Source: Pedobacter rhodius (GTDB lineage: Bacteria > Bacteroidota > Bacteroidia > Sphingobacteriales > Sphingobacteriaceae). Taken from it: DNA of 64,000 nucleotides. Below, piece after piece: positions 17,645 to 25,731 of the stretch. The stretch spans positions 496,001-560,000 of the forward strand of contig NZ_JAPWGL010000001.1 of NCBI RefSeq assembly GCF_027213645.1, read 5' to 3'. The position numbers and the translations under genes are program-made. Under the pieces are notes generated by a model. It worked only from the letters and a program-made list of their open reading frames with translations. It did no database searches and was not told the DNA's origin. The first letter of the stretch is position 1; each line of letters starts with the position of its first letter.

Positions 17645-18994
17645 TCACCTTCCAACAGCGGGAACTACAGGTAAACTTTCATTGTCTTCATTGCCCGTAC
17701 TTTGAACGGCGAATAGGTAATTGTCTTTACTATATGGTAAGCGCATCTCTGTAGCGGTGGTGAAAAATTTCTTTTGCCAAACCGGGCTGCTGGTTTCACG
17801 CATTAAAACATAATAACCTTTTATGTTGCCGGTTAGTGGTGCCTTCCAATACAGAAAAGTAGAATTACTTAAGTTTTTAACATCTACCTTAACTTCTGTT
17901 GGCATTGACGGCGCTTTCGCAAGGTTAGCAAGAACGGCAATGTTAACAGCTGTGTTTTTTCTTAAATACTCGAAATCCATAAATTCAATTAAGTCGCCAT
18001 ATTTAATGCCTTTTTCTGTTCTTAAATCCTGGTGCTGATGGTCGAAATTTTCGTTCATTTCTGTAATCCTTACCGCAGTGAAACCATTTTCCACGAAGGG
18101 TGTATGATCGCCGCCACGAAGAAATCTGTCATTGCGATAAATTAATTTTATTTCTAACTGATCAACATAACGCTCACCGGTTTCTTTAACATAACGGGCC
18201 AGCTGTCTGCTTTTACCGTCGTTTTCTAATCCAAACTGACGGATATTTTTGGCGTTTTTATCCAATTCGTAGGATGGTAATCCTTCGCTAAAAACCCGAA
18301 GTTTTGTATTATCAATAATTTGAGTTTCGCTTGCATTATTACTGCCAATCATATCATTGTTTAGCATTGCTTCTATATTCCAGCCCTCTTTTTTTGCTTT
18401 AGCAGCCATAAAGCCAGAACCTAATAAAGATTGTTCTTCGCCACTAACAGCTACGAAAATTATGGTTGCAGGAAATTTGTATTGACTCATTATTCTGGCA
18501 GCTTCAATAACACCGGCTACGCCACTTCCATCATCGTTAGCACCCGGCGCATCACTCACCCGGTTCATAACATCCGTAACCCGGCTGTCGAGGTGTCCGC
18601 TTACAACGAAGACCCTTTTATCATTTGCGTCTGTTCCTTTTAAAATGGCAACAGCATTACCCAAAATAATTTGCTGATCCACACGCTTTCCATCGGGCTT
18701 TATGGTTACCGTATCTAAAAAAGCGGTTAACCTGCCATCGCCTTGTTTGGCAAACTGAATAAATTTATTCACCACCCAATTTCTTGCCGCACCAATGCCC
18801 TTTGTTTTACTTTTCGTATCGCTGATGGTGCTCCTTGTTCCAAAAGCAACCATTTTATTGATGTAAGATTTTAAGGAGTCCGGATTAACAGATTTAACCA
18901 TTTTATCGATATCCGCATTTCGGTTAACAATTGTTTGCGCTTTTACGAAAAGGGTTAATCCACTAAAAAATAAGATTGTAAATAGTTTTTTCAT
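17645..18994 (-). CDS. Secreted M28 family zinc aminopeptidase
   Basis: 449-aa exported peptidase with a signal peptide ending VKAQT. Metal ligands of the M28 fold are visible in order: His in VSGHLDSR, bridging Asp in GANDDGSGV, catalytic Glu pair in SGEEQSLLGS, Asp in NNDMIGS, and His in GGDHTPF. The last 90 residues form a fibronectin-III-like module (PTEVKVDVKNLSNSTFLYWKAP). It probably trims peptides in the periplasm or outside. It is the first gene of the minus-strand run ending at the LigT-like gene. Confidence 0.9.
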   Translation of the reverse strand: MKKLFTILFFSGLTLFVKAQTIVNRNADIDKMVKSVNPDSLKSYINKMVAFGTRSTISDTKSKTKGIGAARNWVVNKFIQFAKQGDGRLTAFLDTVTIKPDGKRVDQQIILGNAVAILKGTDANDKRVFVVSGHLDSRVTDVMNRVSDAPGANDDGSGVAGVIEAARIMSQYKFPATIIFVAVSGEEQSLLGSGFMAAKAKKEGWNIEAMLNNDMIGSNNASETQIIDNTKLRVFSEGLPSYELDKNAKNIRQFGLENDGKSRQLARYVKETGERYVDQLEIKLIYRNDRFLRGGDHTPFVENGFTAVRITEMNENFDHQHQDLRTEKGIKYGDLIEFMDFEYLRKNTAVNIAVLANLAKAPSMPTEVKVDVKNLSNSTFLYWKAPLTGNIKGYYVLMRETSSPVWQKKFFTTATEMRLPYSKDNYLFAVQSTGNEDNESLPVVPAVGR

Positions 18995-19267
18995 CTGGAA
19001 TATTTAAGAAAGCTAATGTATTGAATTCGCAGAATTGTTTTGAGTGGAAATAAACAATTCCTGTAACAATTTAAACATAAAATAGCTATAATTTAAGACA
19101 TCGATTTTGTAAGCTGATGACAGAAAGTAAAAAAAATGAAAATTATTCATTAATCATTCGATTTGGTGCTTAACTTTATAAAAAATATGCTTTAAGTAAA
19201 TATTTATATCTTTATAATAAAGTTAATCGCCCCTTTTTAAAGATGTTACTTCCAAAACCACTGTTAA

Positions 19268-19729
19268 ATGGATAAGTTTCCCGTAAACCTGACTTCAGCA
19301 AAATGCGAACTGTTAGACAGGATACTTCAGGAATTTAAATATGAGGAATATATCAAAACAGATCGTGTTTTGCATGTTTTCAGGGGTAATGCCATTTTGG
19401 CTTCAGAATATCTTCAGTTACTTAACCAGTTAAATTTAATTGTGCTTATTGGTGAGGTGCCTGGTCATCCGCTTCCTGCATTGATTGGTAAACAATCGGG
19501 TCTTGAAATATTTTTAAGTGAAGGCGGCTTTATGAAACGTCTTGAATTAAAGAAAATGCAGGAAGAAACAGGTAAAAGTATACTTGAACTGCAAAAAGAA
19601 ATTCTCGATTTACGGAACCAGCTTGCGGCCTGTCGCGAACTTATTGCAAAACAGGAAATGGCCATGCTCGATATGGATGCGGAATTACGAAGACTTGAAG
19701 CCGGTATGGAAAACGAAGATTTTTCTTAA
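19268..19729 (+). CDS. Cytoplasmic coiled-coil protein, unknown function
   Basis: 153 aa, no signal peptide. Residues 1-85 form a mixed alpha/beta domain (LTSAKCELLDRILQEFKYEEY, LIVLIGEVPGHPL). Residues 90-148 form a heptad-rich charged coiled coil (LELKKMQEETGKSILELQKE). I do not recognise the family. The nearest genes give no functional clue. Codon use and charge look like a real gene. Confidence 0.6.
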   Translation: MDKFPVNLTSAKCELLDRILQEFKYEEYIKTDRVLHVFRGNAILASEYLQLLNQLNLIVLIGEVPGHPLPALIGKQSGLEIFLSEGGFMKRLELKKMQEETGKSILELQKEILDLRNQLAACRELIAKQEMAMLDMDAELRRLEAGMENEDFS

Positions 19730-19792
19730 TCAGGAAGACCATCTCTTGTAGCGTTTTTATGTAACCTTTCGTTTTAGCAAAAAAAACCAAGT

Positions 19793-20245
19793 ATGATCAC
19801 GAAAATCTTCAGCACCTGCGCTTTATTAGTTTTACTTTCGTTAACACTGGTTTCTTGTAAAAAGAAAAATAAGGAGATGAATTTACCTGTAGATGCTTTA
19901 ACAGGTACATGGCAGGAAATAACAACAGGTTATAACCGCGTGTTGATTTTTGAACCTGGCGGTAAAATAACAATACTGATTAAAAACAGTCAATATGCCG
20001 ACTGGCATATCAAACTGACCGGAAAATATATTATTAATGAAGATAATCTGTCGGCAACTATTACGGAGCAATCAGAAAAACAAAGTTCCGGTTCCGTTAT
20101 AACTAATCCTGTAAATATTCGTTGGTTTGATCAAGGTAAGTTTAACATCAAAAACTTTGTACTGACTGTAAATTATAAAACCTATCCGGCCGATGCGCCC
20201 GTTGATACAGAATCGAAATTTAATAAAATAGTTCCCATCGATTAA
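19793..20245 (+). CDS. Small lipoprotein, lipocalin-like
   Basis: 150-aa lipoprotein with the signal LLSLTLVSCKKK (lipidated Cys about 22). The mature part begins LPVDALTGTWQEIT and continues with VLIFEPGGKITIL and ADWHIKLTGKYIINED, which is the pattern of the lipocalin-like/DUF4488 type of small beta-barrels common in Bacteroidota lipoproteins. No ligand is known. It is convergent with the GH43 gene at 20257 (11 bp between stops) and marks the left edge of the glycan island. Confidence 0.65.
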   Translation: MITKIFSTCALLVLLSLTLVSCKKKNKEMNLPVDALTGTWQEITTGYNRVLIFEPGGKITILIKNSQYADWHIKLTGKYIINEDNLSATITEQSEKQSSGSVITNPVNIRWFDQGKFNIKNFVLTVNYKTYPADAPVDTESKFNKIVPID

Positions 20246-20256
20246 TAGCAATTGTT

Positions 20257-21252
20257 TTATTGCGCTTTTTTTACACCTTCTGAGGTCATGATGATTCTTT
20301 TTAAGGATCCGTCGCTGTTGTAGTTTAAATAATCGATGCAAACCGATCGCCTGTAACTTCCCCCATCGGTGTTAATCGCTCCGTTGTGGTAAATAAAATA
20401 TGATTTTCCTTTAAAATCAATTATGGATTGATGGTTTGTATTTGAATTACCGGCAATTTCATTTAAAATTCCTTTATAAATCCATGGGCCGTTAATGTTT
20501 TTACTCATCGCATAAACTATTTTTTCCGGGAAACCCGATGCATAAGAAAGATAATACCAGTTTTTATGTTTATGAACCCAGGGTGCTTCTGTAAAACCAG
20601 GCACATCGACAGTTTTAATCGGACCGTCCAGTTCAACCATGTTTTCTTTTAATTTTGCATAGTAACATCTTTGATTGCCCCAGAATAAATACGCTTGCCC
20701 ATCATTATCAATAATTACCGTCGGGTCAATATCATCCCAGGAAATATCCACGGCGGTAGTCATGTCATTTGTAATTAAAGCTTTCCCTAAAGCGTCTTTA
20801 AATGGTCCGCGTGGGTTATCTGCTACAGCAACACCAATTGATTTGCCTCTGATGGCAGCATGTTCTGTGGCAACATACCAGTAAAATTTACCATTTCTTT
20901 CTATTACCTGCGATGCCCAGGCATCATCCTTTGCCCATGCAAAATCTTTAACGTTCAGTGGCGATTTATGTTCCTTCCAGTTAACCATATCGGCCGAAGA
21001 ATAACAAAGCCAATCGTGCATTTCATATGTATTTTTAGATTTCGGGGCAACATCATGCCCGGTATACAGGTAAACGGAATCGCCATAAACAAAGGCCGCC
21101 GGGTCGGCAGTATACTTATCTGTTATTATCGGGTTTCCCTTCGATACGATAAATTTTTCCTGCGTAAATCCTTTTAAGTTAATTGTTAAGCAAGCGATTG
21201 CAATAAATAGAACGCTCAATTTTCTAATCAATTTTAATCTGTTTGGCATCAT
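20257..21252 (-). CDS. GH43 family glycosidase (arabinofuranosidase/xylosidase type)
   Basis: Five-bladed propeller glycosidase of 331 aa from the chosen start, with a signal peptide. GH43 residues are complete: base Asp about 50 in YTADPAAF, pKa-setting Asp about 176 in DDIDPTVI, and acid Glu about 222 in GFTEAPWV. WVHKHKNWYYLSYASGFP and IYHNGAI are also typical. Likely activity is alpha-L-arabinofuranosidase or beta-xylosidase; galactanase is less likely because the canonical Asp base is present. The frame opens at 21357, but the 35 extra residues hide the signal peptide; MMPNRLKLIRKL at 21252 is the better start. It is divergent from the DUF5695-like gene. Confidence 0.88.
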   Translation of the reverse strand: MMPNRLKLIRKLSVLFIAIACLTINLKGFTQEKFIVSKGNPIITDKYTADPAAFVYGDSVYLYTGHDVAPKSKNTYEMHDWLCYSSADMVNWKEHKSPLNVKDFAWAKDDAWASQVIERNGKFYWYVATEHAAIRGKSIGVAVADNPRGPFKDALGKALITNDMTTAVDISWDDIDPTVIIDNDGQAYLFWGNQRCYYAKLKENMVELDGPIKTVDVPGFTEAPWVHKHKNWYYLSYASGFPEKIVYAMSKNINGPWIYKGILNEIAGNSNTNHQSIIDFKGKSYFIYHNGAINTDGGSYRRSVCIDYLNYNSDGSLKRIIMTSEGVKKAQ

Positions 21253-21471
21253 AATTTTGGTTTTATGAATTCTGTTTTGTCGTTTATATCTGGAAAAGCT
21301 ACCCGCTAAATGTATAGATTTAAAATAATAAATGTTATTAAAACGATTATTATTCATCGCTCTCGGGGCAGGACCTGCTGAATACGGAAAATTTAAAAGG
21401 CTTGCACAGCCCAGATATTCACCGATTTTGCCCTGTTTTTGCTATTGCTTTTTGCTTTAAACTTTAAAGTA

Positions 21472-21479
21472 TATTTTTG
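21472..21479 (+). promoter_or_regulatory. -7 promoter box of the DUF5695-like gene
   Basis: TATTTTTG matches TAnnTTTG. A TTTG lies 17 nt upstream (21451-21454), slightly short of the usual 19. A 10-bp palindrome ACTTTAAAGT (21461-21470) sits between them. The position supports the ATG at 21507 rather than the upstream TTG. Confidence 0.5.
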
Positions 21480-21506
21480 GGTATACCCTGCTCAATCACA
21501 AAGACT

Positions 21507-24266
21507 ATGTTTTTGAATAAAATTACTTGTAAATCGCCCGTAAAAATATATCATGTAATATGTATTTGTACGCTGATTTTCTTTAATTGTTATCAACTTC
21601 AGGCACAATCGCCCTGGATAGCACTTGGTAAAAAGCCGTCAACCTTACAACTCGAGAAGGGTTTTTCTGCTTTTGATGCCGGAGACTTCATGCTTAAATT
21701 AGTTAAGTCTTCGCAAACTGTTGCGGCTTTGGCTCCAAAAATGGTTAAGGATTTTGATTTTGTTCCGGGCGATAGTTTAAAAGTAAGAAGTTCGGATGGC
21801 CTTTATCACTTAGGTGATATAAATTTAAGATTGAAATCGGGCAGTGAGGGCAACTGGAAAAGTTACAGCACAGCCGCAAAGCGAAGTCCGGTAAAAAATA
21901 TTGAAATGGCCGGCGTACTTGCTGCCGCCGATTTAACGGAAACATTAGCCGCCGATATCCCTTTAACGATAAAAAGAATCTGGGAATTGAAGGATGGTAA
22001 ATTGGTGCTCCGTTTTGAAATAAGCAATAAAACCAATCAAAATGTAGAGATTGGCGCATTGGGCATCCCGATGGTATTCGACAATATCCTGGATGGGAGA
22101 ACGCTTGAGCAGGCGCATGCAAAAAATGTTTTTTACGACCCATACATCGGTCAGGATGCCGGTTATCTGCAGGTAACCCGATTAAGCGGGCATGCACCTT
22201 CATTAATTGTAGCGCCATATGGAAAAACACCTTTCGAAGCCTATAACCCATTAAATGATGATAAAACCCCAAGGGGAATTGCATTTGAAGGTTTCTATGA
22301 ATGGATGGTTTACAGTAAGGCTTATGCTGAAAACGAGTGGAAAAATGCAGCGCAATGGAATATACCTTCATCAGCTATTCTTAAACCAGGTGAAACAAAA
22401 AATTACGGACTTCAATTTATATTATCCGGAACAGCAAGGGATATAGAAAACCAGCTGATTGCCAATCATAAACCAGTGGCAGTGTCTGTTCCGGGTTATG
22501 TGCTTCCTAAGGATGTGGAGGCTAAACTTTTTATTAACTATAACAAAAAAATTAAATCGATTGCTGTTTTTCCTGCTGAGGCTTTACGCATAAAAGCGAT
22601 TGGCTCAACTAAAAATGGCTGGAAGAGTTATGCCGTTAAAGGAAGTATTTCAGGCAGGGCCAGGTTAACCATTACCTATGCTGATGGATTAGAACAAACC
22701 ATAAATTATAAAGTAATTGAACCTGAAACTGAAGTAATTGCGAGTTATGGTAATTTTTTAACGACTAAACAATGGTTTGATAAGCCTGATGCGATTTTTA
22801 AACGAAGTCCTTCGGTAATCACTTACGATTACGAAAAGCAACAGCAGGTGATTCAGGATAACCGGGCGTGGATTGCCGGATTAAGTGATGAAGGTGGTGC
22901 AGGTTCGTGGCTGGGCGCAATGATGAAGCAATTGGTCCACCCTGAAAAAGCGGAAATCGATAAATTGAAACAATTTGTAGATACGGTATTATTTGGCCGA
23001 ATTCAGCTAAAAGATGGTCCTGAGAAATATGGCGTAAGAAAAAGTTTGTTTTACTATGCTCCGGATTCTTTACCGAAAGATACTTATGCTAAAGATATCA
23101 ATTTTAAAACCTGGTCGGCATGGCCAAAAAAGGAGGCTGATAATTTAGGGCGTTCATACAATTATCCTCACGTTGCTGCGGCACACTGGATAATGTATCG
23201 CCTGGCTCGTAATTATAAAGGCTTTGTTAATGAAACAAGCTGGAAGCAACACCTGCTCGATGCCGCTGAAACAGGGTTGGCGATGGTTAATATTGCGCCT
23301 TACTATGCGCAGTTCGGGCAAATGGAAGGTACAATTTTTTACCTGATTTTAACAGATCTCAAAAATGAGGGTTTAACTGAAGAGGCCGTTAAACTTGAAA
23401 ATGAAATGAAAAAACGCGCCAACCACTGGCGTTCGCTCGATTACCCTTTTGGCAGTGAAATGCCATGGGACTCTACCGGGCAGGAGGAAGTATATGTATG
23501 GTCTAATTATTTCGGTTACCAGGATAAGGCGAAGGTAACGCTCGATGCGATTTTAGCCTATATGCCTGTTGTTCCGCATTGGGCCTATAATGGAAATGCC
23601 CGCCGGTATTGGGATTTCTTATATGGTGGGAAACTAATGCGAATCGAACGCATGATTCATCATTATGGCTCGGCCCTGAATGCCATCCCGGTTTTAATGG
23701 ATTACCGTAAAAATCCCGATGATTTTTATTTACTACGCACCGGTTATGGTGGTTTAATGGGTTCTATATCGAACATTACTAAAGATGGTTTTGCACCTGC
23801 AGCATTTCATGCTTATCCATCTACCTTAAAAAATGACGGCATCACAGGCGATTACGGCTCCGGGTTTTTCGGTTATGCCGTAAATACCTCATCCTATATT
23901 ATAAAACATAAAGAATTTGGCTGGCTGGCCTTTGGCGGGAATTTAAGCGTTAAAAATAATATCATAAATGTTAAGCTAACAACAGCCGCAAAATCTTCCG
24001 TTTATATAGCACCTGCCGGACTTTGGATTACCCTGGATGCAGGAACGATTGATGAACTTAGTTATCACGCTGCGAATGGAGAAATTCATTTAAAGCTGAA
24101 CAAAGCCGATGAACATACGCCAAAAGCAATATTAAGAATAAATCAACCGGCAAAATTAAATGGTATTGGCAAATATTCAGTTAAAGATAAAAGTATTGGT
24201 GAGCGAGGCGCATATGAGGTTCAGTTATCCAATCAAAATACAACTGAGGTAATATTATCTAGATAG
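21507..24266 (+). CDS. Large secreted protein, DUF5695-like, probable glycan-active enzyme
   Basis: 919 aa with a signal peptide ending LQAQS. I believe it is the DUF5695 family (recalled, not searched). The first about 350 residues are beta-rich (FSAFDAGDFMLKLVK, YHLGDINLRLKSG). The middle, about 440-780, is helix-rich with HVAAAHWIMYRLARNYKGF and AHWAYNGNARRYWD-like aromatic runs, as in (alpha/alpha)6-barrel glycosidases and lyases. Candidate acidic residues are in GQMEGT and SEMPWDSTGQEE. A beta-sandwich tail closes it. No activity is known to me. It is flanked by two GH43-type genes, so a role on the same glycan is likely. The frame also opens at a TTG (21477), which would overlap the -7 box. 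Confidence 0.7.
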   Translation: MFLNKITCKSPVKIYHVICICTLIFFNCYQLQAQSPWIALGKKPSTLQLEKGFSAFDAGDFMLKLVKSSQTVAALAPKMVKDFDFVPGDSLKVRSSDGLYHLGDINLRLKSGSEGNWKSYSTAAKRSPVKNIEMAGVLAAADLTETLAADIPLTIKRIWELKDGKLVLRFEISNKTNQNVEIGALGIPMVFDNILDGRTLEQAHAKNVFYDPYIGQDAGYLQVTRLSGHAPSLIVAPYGKTPFEAYNPLNDDKTPRGIAFEGFYEWMVYSKAYAENEWKNAAQWNIPSSAILKPGETKNYGLQFILSGTARDIENQLIANHKPVAVSVPGYVLPKDVEAKLFINYNKKIKSIAVFPAEALRIKAIGSTKNGWKSYAVKGSISGRARLTITYADGLEQTINYKVIEPETEVIASYGNFLTTKQWFDKPDAIFKRSPSVITYDYEKQQQVIQDNRAWIAGLSDEGGAGSWLGAMMKQLVHPEKAEIDKLKQFVDTVLFGRIQLKDGPEKYGVRKSLFYYAPDSLPKDTYAKDINFKTWSAWPKKEADNLGRSYNYPHVAAAHWIMYRLARNYKGFVNETSWKQHLLDAAETGLAMVNIAPYYAQFGQMEGTIFYLILTDLKNEGLTEEAVKLENEMKKRANHWRSLDYPFGSEMPWDSTGQEEVYVWSNYFGYQDKAKVTLDAILAYMPVVPHWAYNGNARRYWDFLYGGKLMRIERMIHHYGSALNAIPVLMDYRKNPDDFYLLRTGYGGLMGSISNITKDGFAPAAFHAYPSTLKNDGITGDYGSGFFGYAVNTSSYIIKHKEFGWLAFGGNLSVKNNIINVKLTTAAKSSVYIAPAGLWITLDAGTIDELSYHAANGEIHLKLNKADEHTPKAILRINQPAKLNGIGKYSVKDKSIGERGAYEVQLSNQNTTEVILSR

Positions 24267-24424
24267 ATATCGAATGGTTTCGTTTTTCTACGACATTTTT
24301 TAAATTCCCTATAAATGTTATTTTAACGTTTATTATTTTATTTTTGTTCTAACCATTGTAAGCCTAACGCGACTTGTGCACATTTGTTCGGTATTGTTGG
24401 CAGTAAAGGCGAGTGAGCAGATAT

Positions 24425-24437
24425 GGAAACCGTTTCC
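24425..24437. promoter_or_regulatory. Palindrome GGAAAC-C-GTTTCC before the small GH43-like gene
   Basis: Perfect 6-1-6 inverted repeat 76 bp before the start at 24513. The centre resembles LacI-family operators, but no LacI-type gene is in the window, so the binding protein is unknown. Confidence 0.35.
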
Positions 24438-24512
24438 GGGAAATAACCGGGGTTACTGATAACCATATTTGCATTAATATGATTCCGTTAATTATACCTC
24501 AATAACCAAATA

Positions 24513-25448
24513 ATGAAATTAAACAGTATAAAAATTTTAATTTTTACATTATTTTTTCTTCAGACCATTAACCTCTCCGCACAGCAAAAAACGAAAGCTT
24601 TTTTATGCGCTTATATGGATGGAAAGGCCGAAGATCTTCGCTATTTTGTAAGTTCCGATGGCTACCACTTTACGAATGTGAACGATGGAAAATCAATATT
24701 AAAATCGACAGTGGGCGGTAAGATTCTGCGAGATCCCCATATTATTCAAGACAAAAAAGGTGTTTATCACCTCATCGCTACAAATGCCTGGAAGGGAAGG
24801 ACATTTTCAATCTGGGATTCAAATGATCTAATTGAATGGAAAAATGAAAGGGCTATTGAGGTAAGTCCTTTGGATGCTGACAAGACCTGGGCGCCAGAAG
24901 CTATTTATAACGAACAGGATAAAAATTATGTTTTTTACTGGACATCTTCATTAGCGGATAATAATAAAAGCTGGAGTATATATTACGCTACGACCAAGGA
25001 CTTTCAACATTTTTCAAAACCAAAAATATTGATGCGTTCGGGAGGTATTATTCTTGATGCCAACATTGTAAAGTACAGTAACAAAAAATACTACATGTTT
25101 TACAGGTATGAAAACAAGATATGGAGAAAAACATCCGATCGGCTGCTTGGCGATTATCGGGATTCTACAATCGTGATTGATGCGAATGTGGAAGGCCCTT
25201 TCGTGTATAAAACTTCAGCTAAAAAGTGGAACATGATATGGGATTATTATGGAGGAAATCAAGGTAAATATGGTATGGCTGAATCTGTAAATCTAATCGA
25301 TTGGAAATGGCTGACCGACAAGAATCCCCCATATTATAATAGTAATGTATCTTTTCCTGATGGCGCCAGACATGGTTCTGTTATCGCTATATCTACATTT
25401 CAAATGGATGCTATTCTTAAAAAATATCCCAATAATTCAGCGAGATAA
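24513..25448 (+). CDS. Small secreted GH43-like propeller protein
   Basis: 311 aa with a signal peptide ending LSAQQ. It has the five-bladed propeller pattern of GH43-like enzymes: ILRDPHII, TWAPEAIYN, LDANIVKYSNKKYYMFY, NVEGPFVYKT and ARHGSVIAI. The same series of motifs occurs in the N-terminal module of the double GH43 protein at 46299, so both belong to one subfamily. The subfamily and activity are unresolved; the Asp of RDPHI and the Glu of VEGPF are candidate catalytic residues. The gene stands alone between long spacers. Confidence 0.7.
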   Translation: MKLNSIKILIFTLFFLQTINLSAQQKTKAFLCAYMDGKAEDLRYFVSSDGYHFTNVNDGKSILKSTVGGKILRDPHIIQDKKGVYHLIATNAWKGRTFSIWDSNDLIEWKNERAIEVSPLDADKTWAPEAIYNEQDKNYVFYWTSSLADNNKSWSIYYATTKDFQHFSKPKILMRSGGIILDANIVKYSNKKYYMFYRYENKIWRKTSDRLLGDYRDSTIVIDANVEGPFVYKTSAKKWNMIWDYYGGNQGKYGMAESVNLIDWKWLTDKNPPYYNSNVSFPDGARHGSVIAISTFQMDAILKKYPNNSAR

Positions 25449-25552
25449 AGAAATGTTGTGTTTGGGCGATGTTATTTTTCTGTGGCTGTCTGATAAATAC
25501 GAAATGTCAATCCTGAGGGATAATTTATTTCATAAAAATGAATATAAGTGAC

Positions 25553-25677
25553 GTCGTCATCCGATAGCTATCGGATTCGACCGCAGTAGAGAAATCTTTG
25601 TACCTGAAAAAATCAAATTTAAAGATCTCTCCATTCCGTTACGCTACATCCGATAGCTATCAGATCGAGATGACGAC
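25553..25677. repeat. Long imperfect inverted repeat with nested palindromes
   Basis: Left arm 25553-25599 and right arm 25621-25677 are imperfectly complementary (outer GTCGTCAT / ATGACGAC, inner AAATCTTT / AAAGATCT). Each arm contains a copy of CCGATAGCTATCGG (25561-25574, perfect; 25650-25663, one change). A related decayed piece (ATCCGGTAGCTATCG) lies at 3355-3369. It looks like a dispersed intergenic palindromic element. It lies between convergent genes and could also stop transcription. Confidence 0.75.
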
Positions 25678-25731
25678 TTTTCTTTTGATCTGTCAATGGT
25701 CGCCTGTCGAAGGATTGGCTCGTCCTGAATT

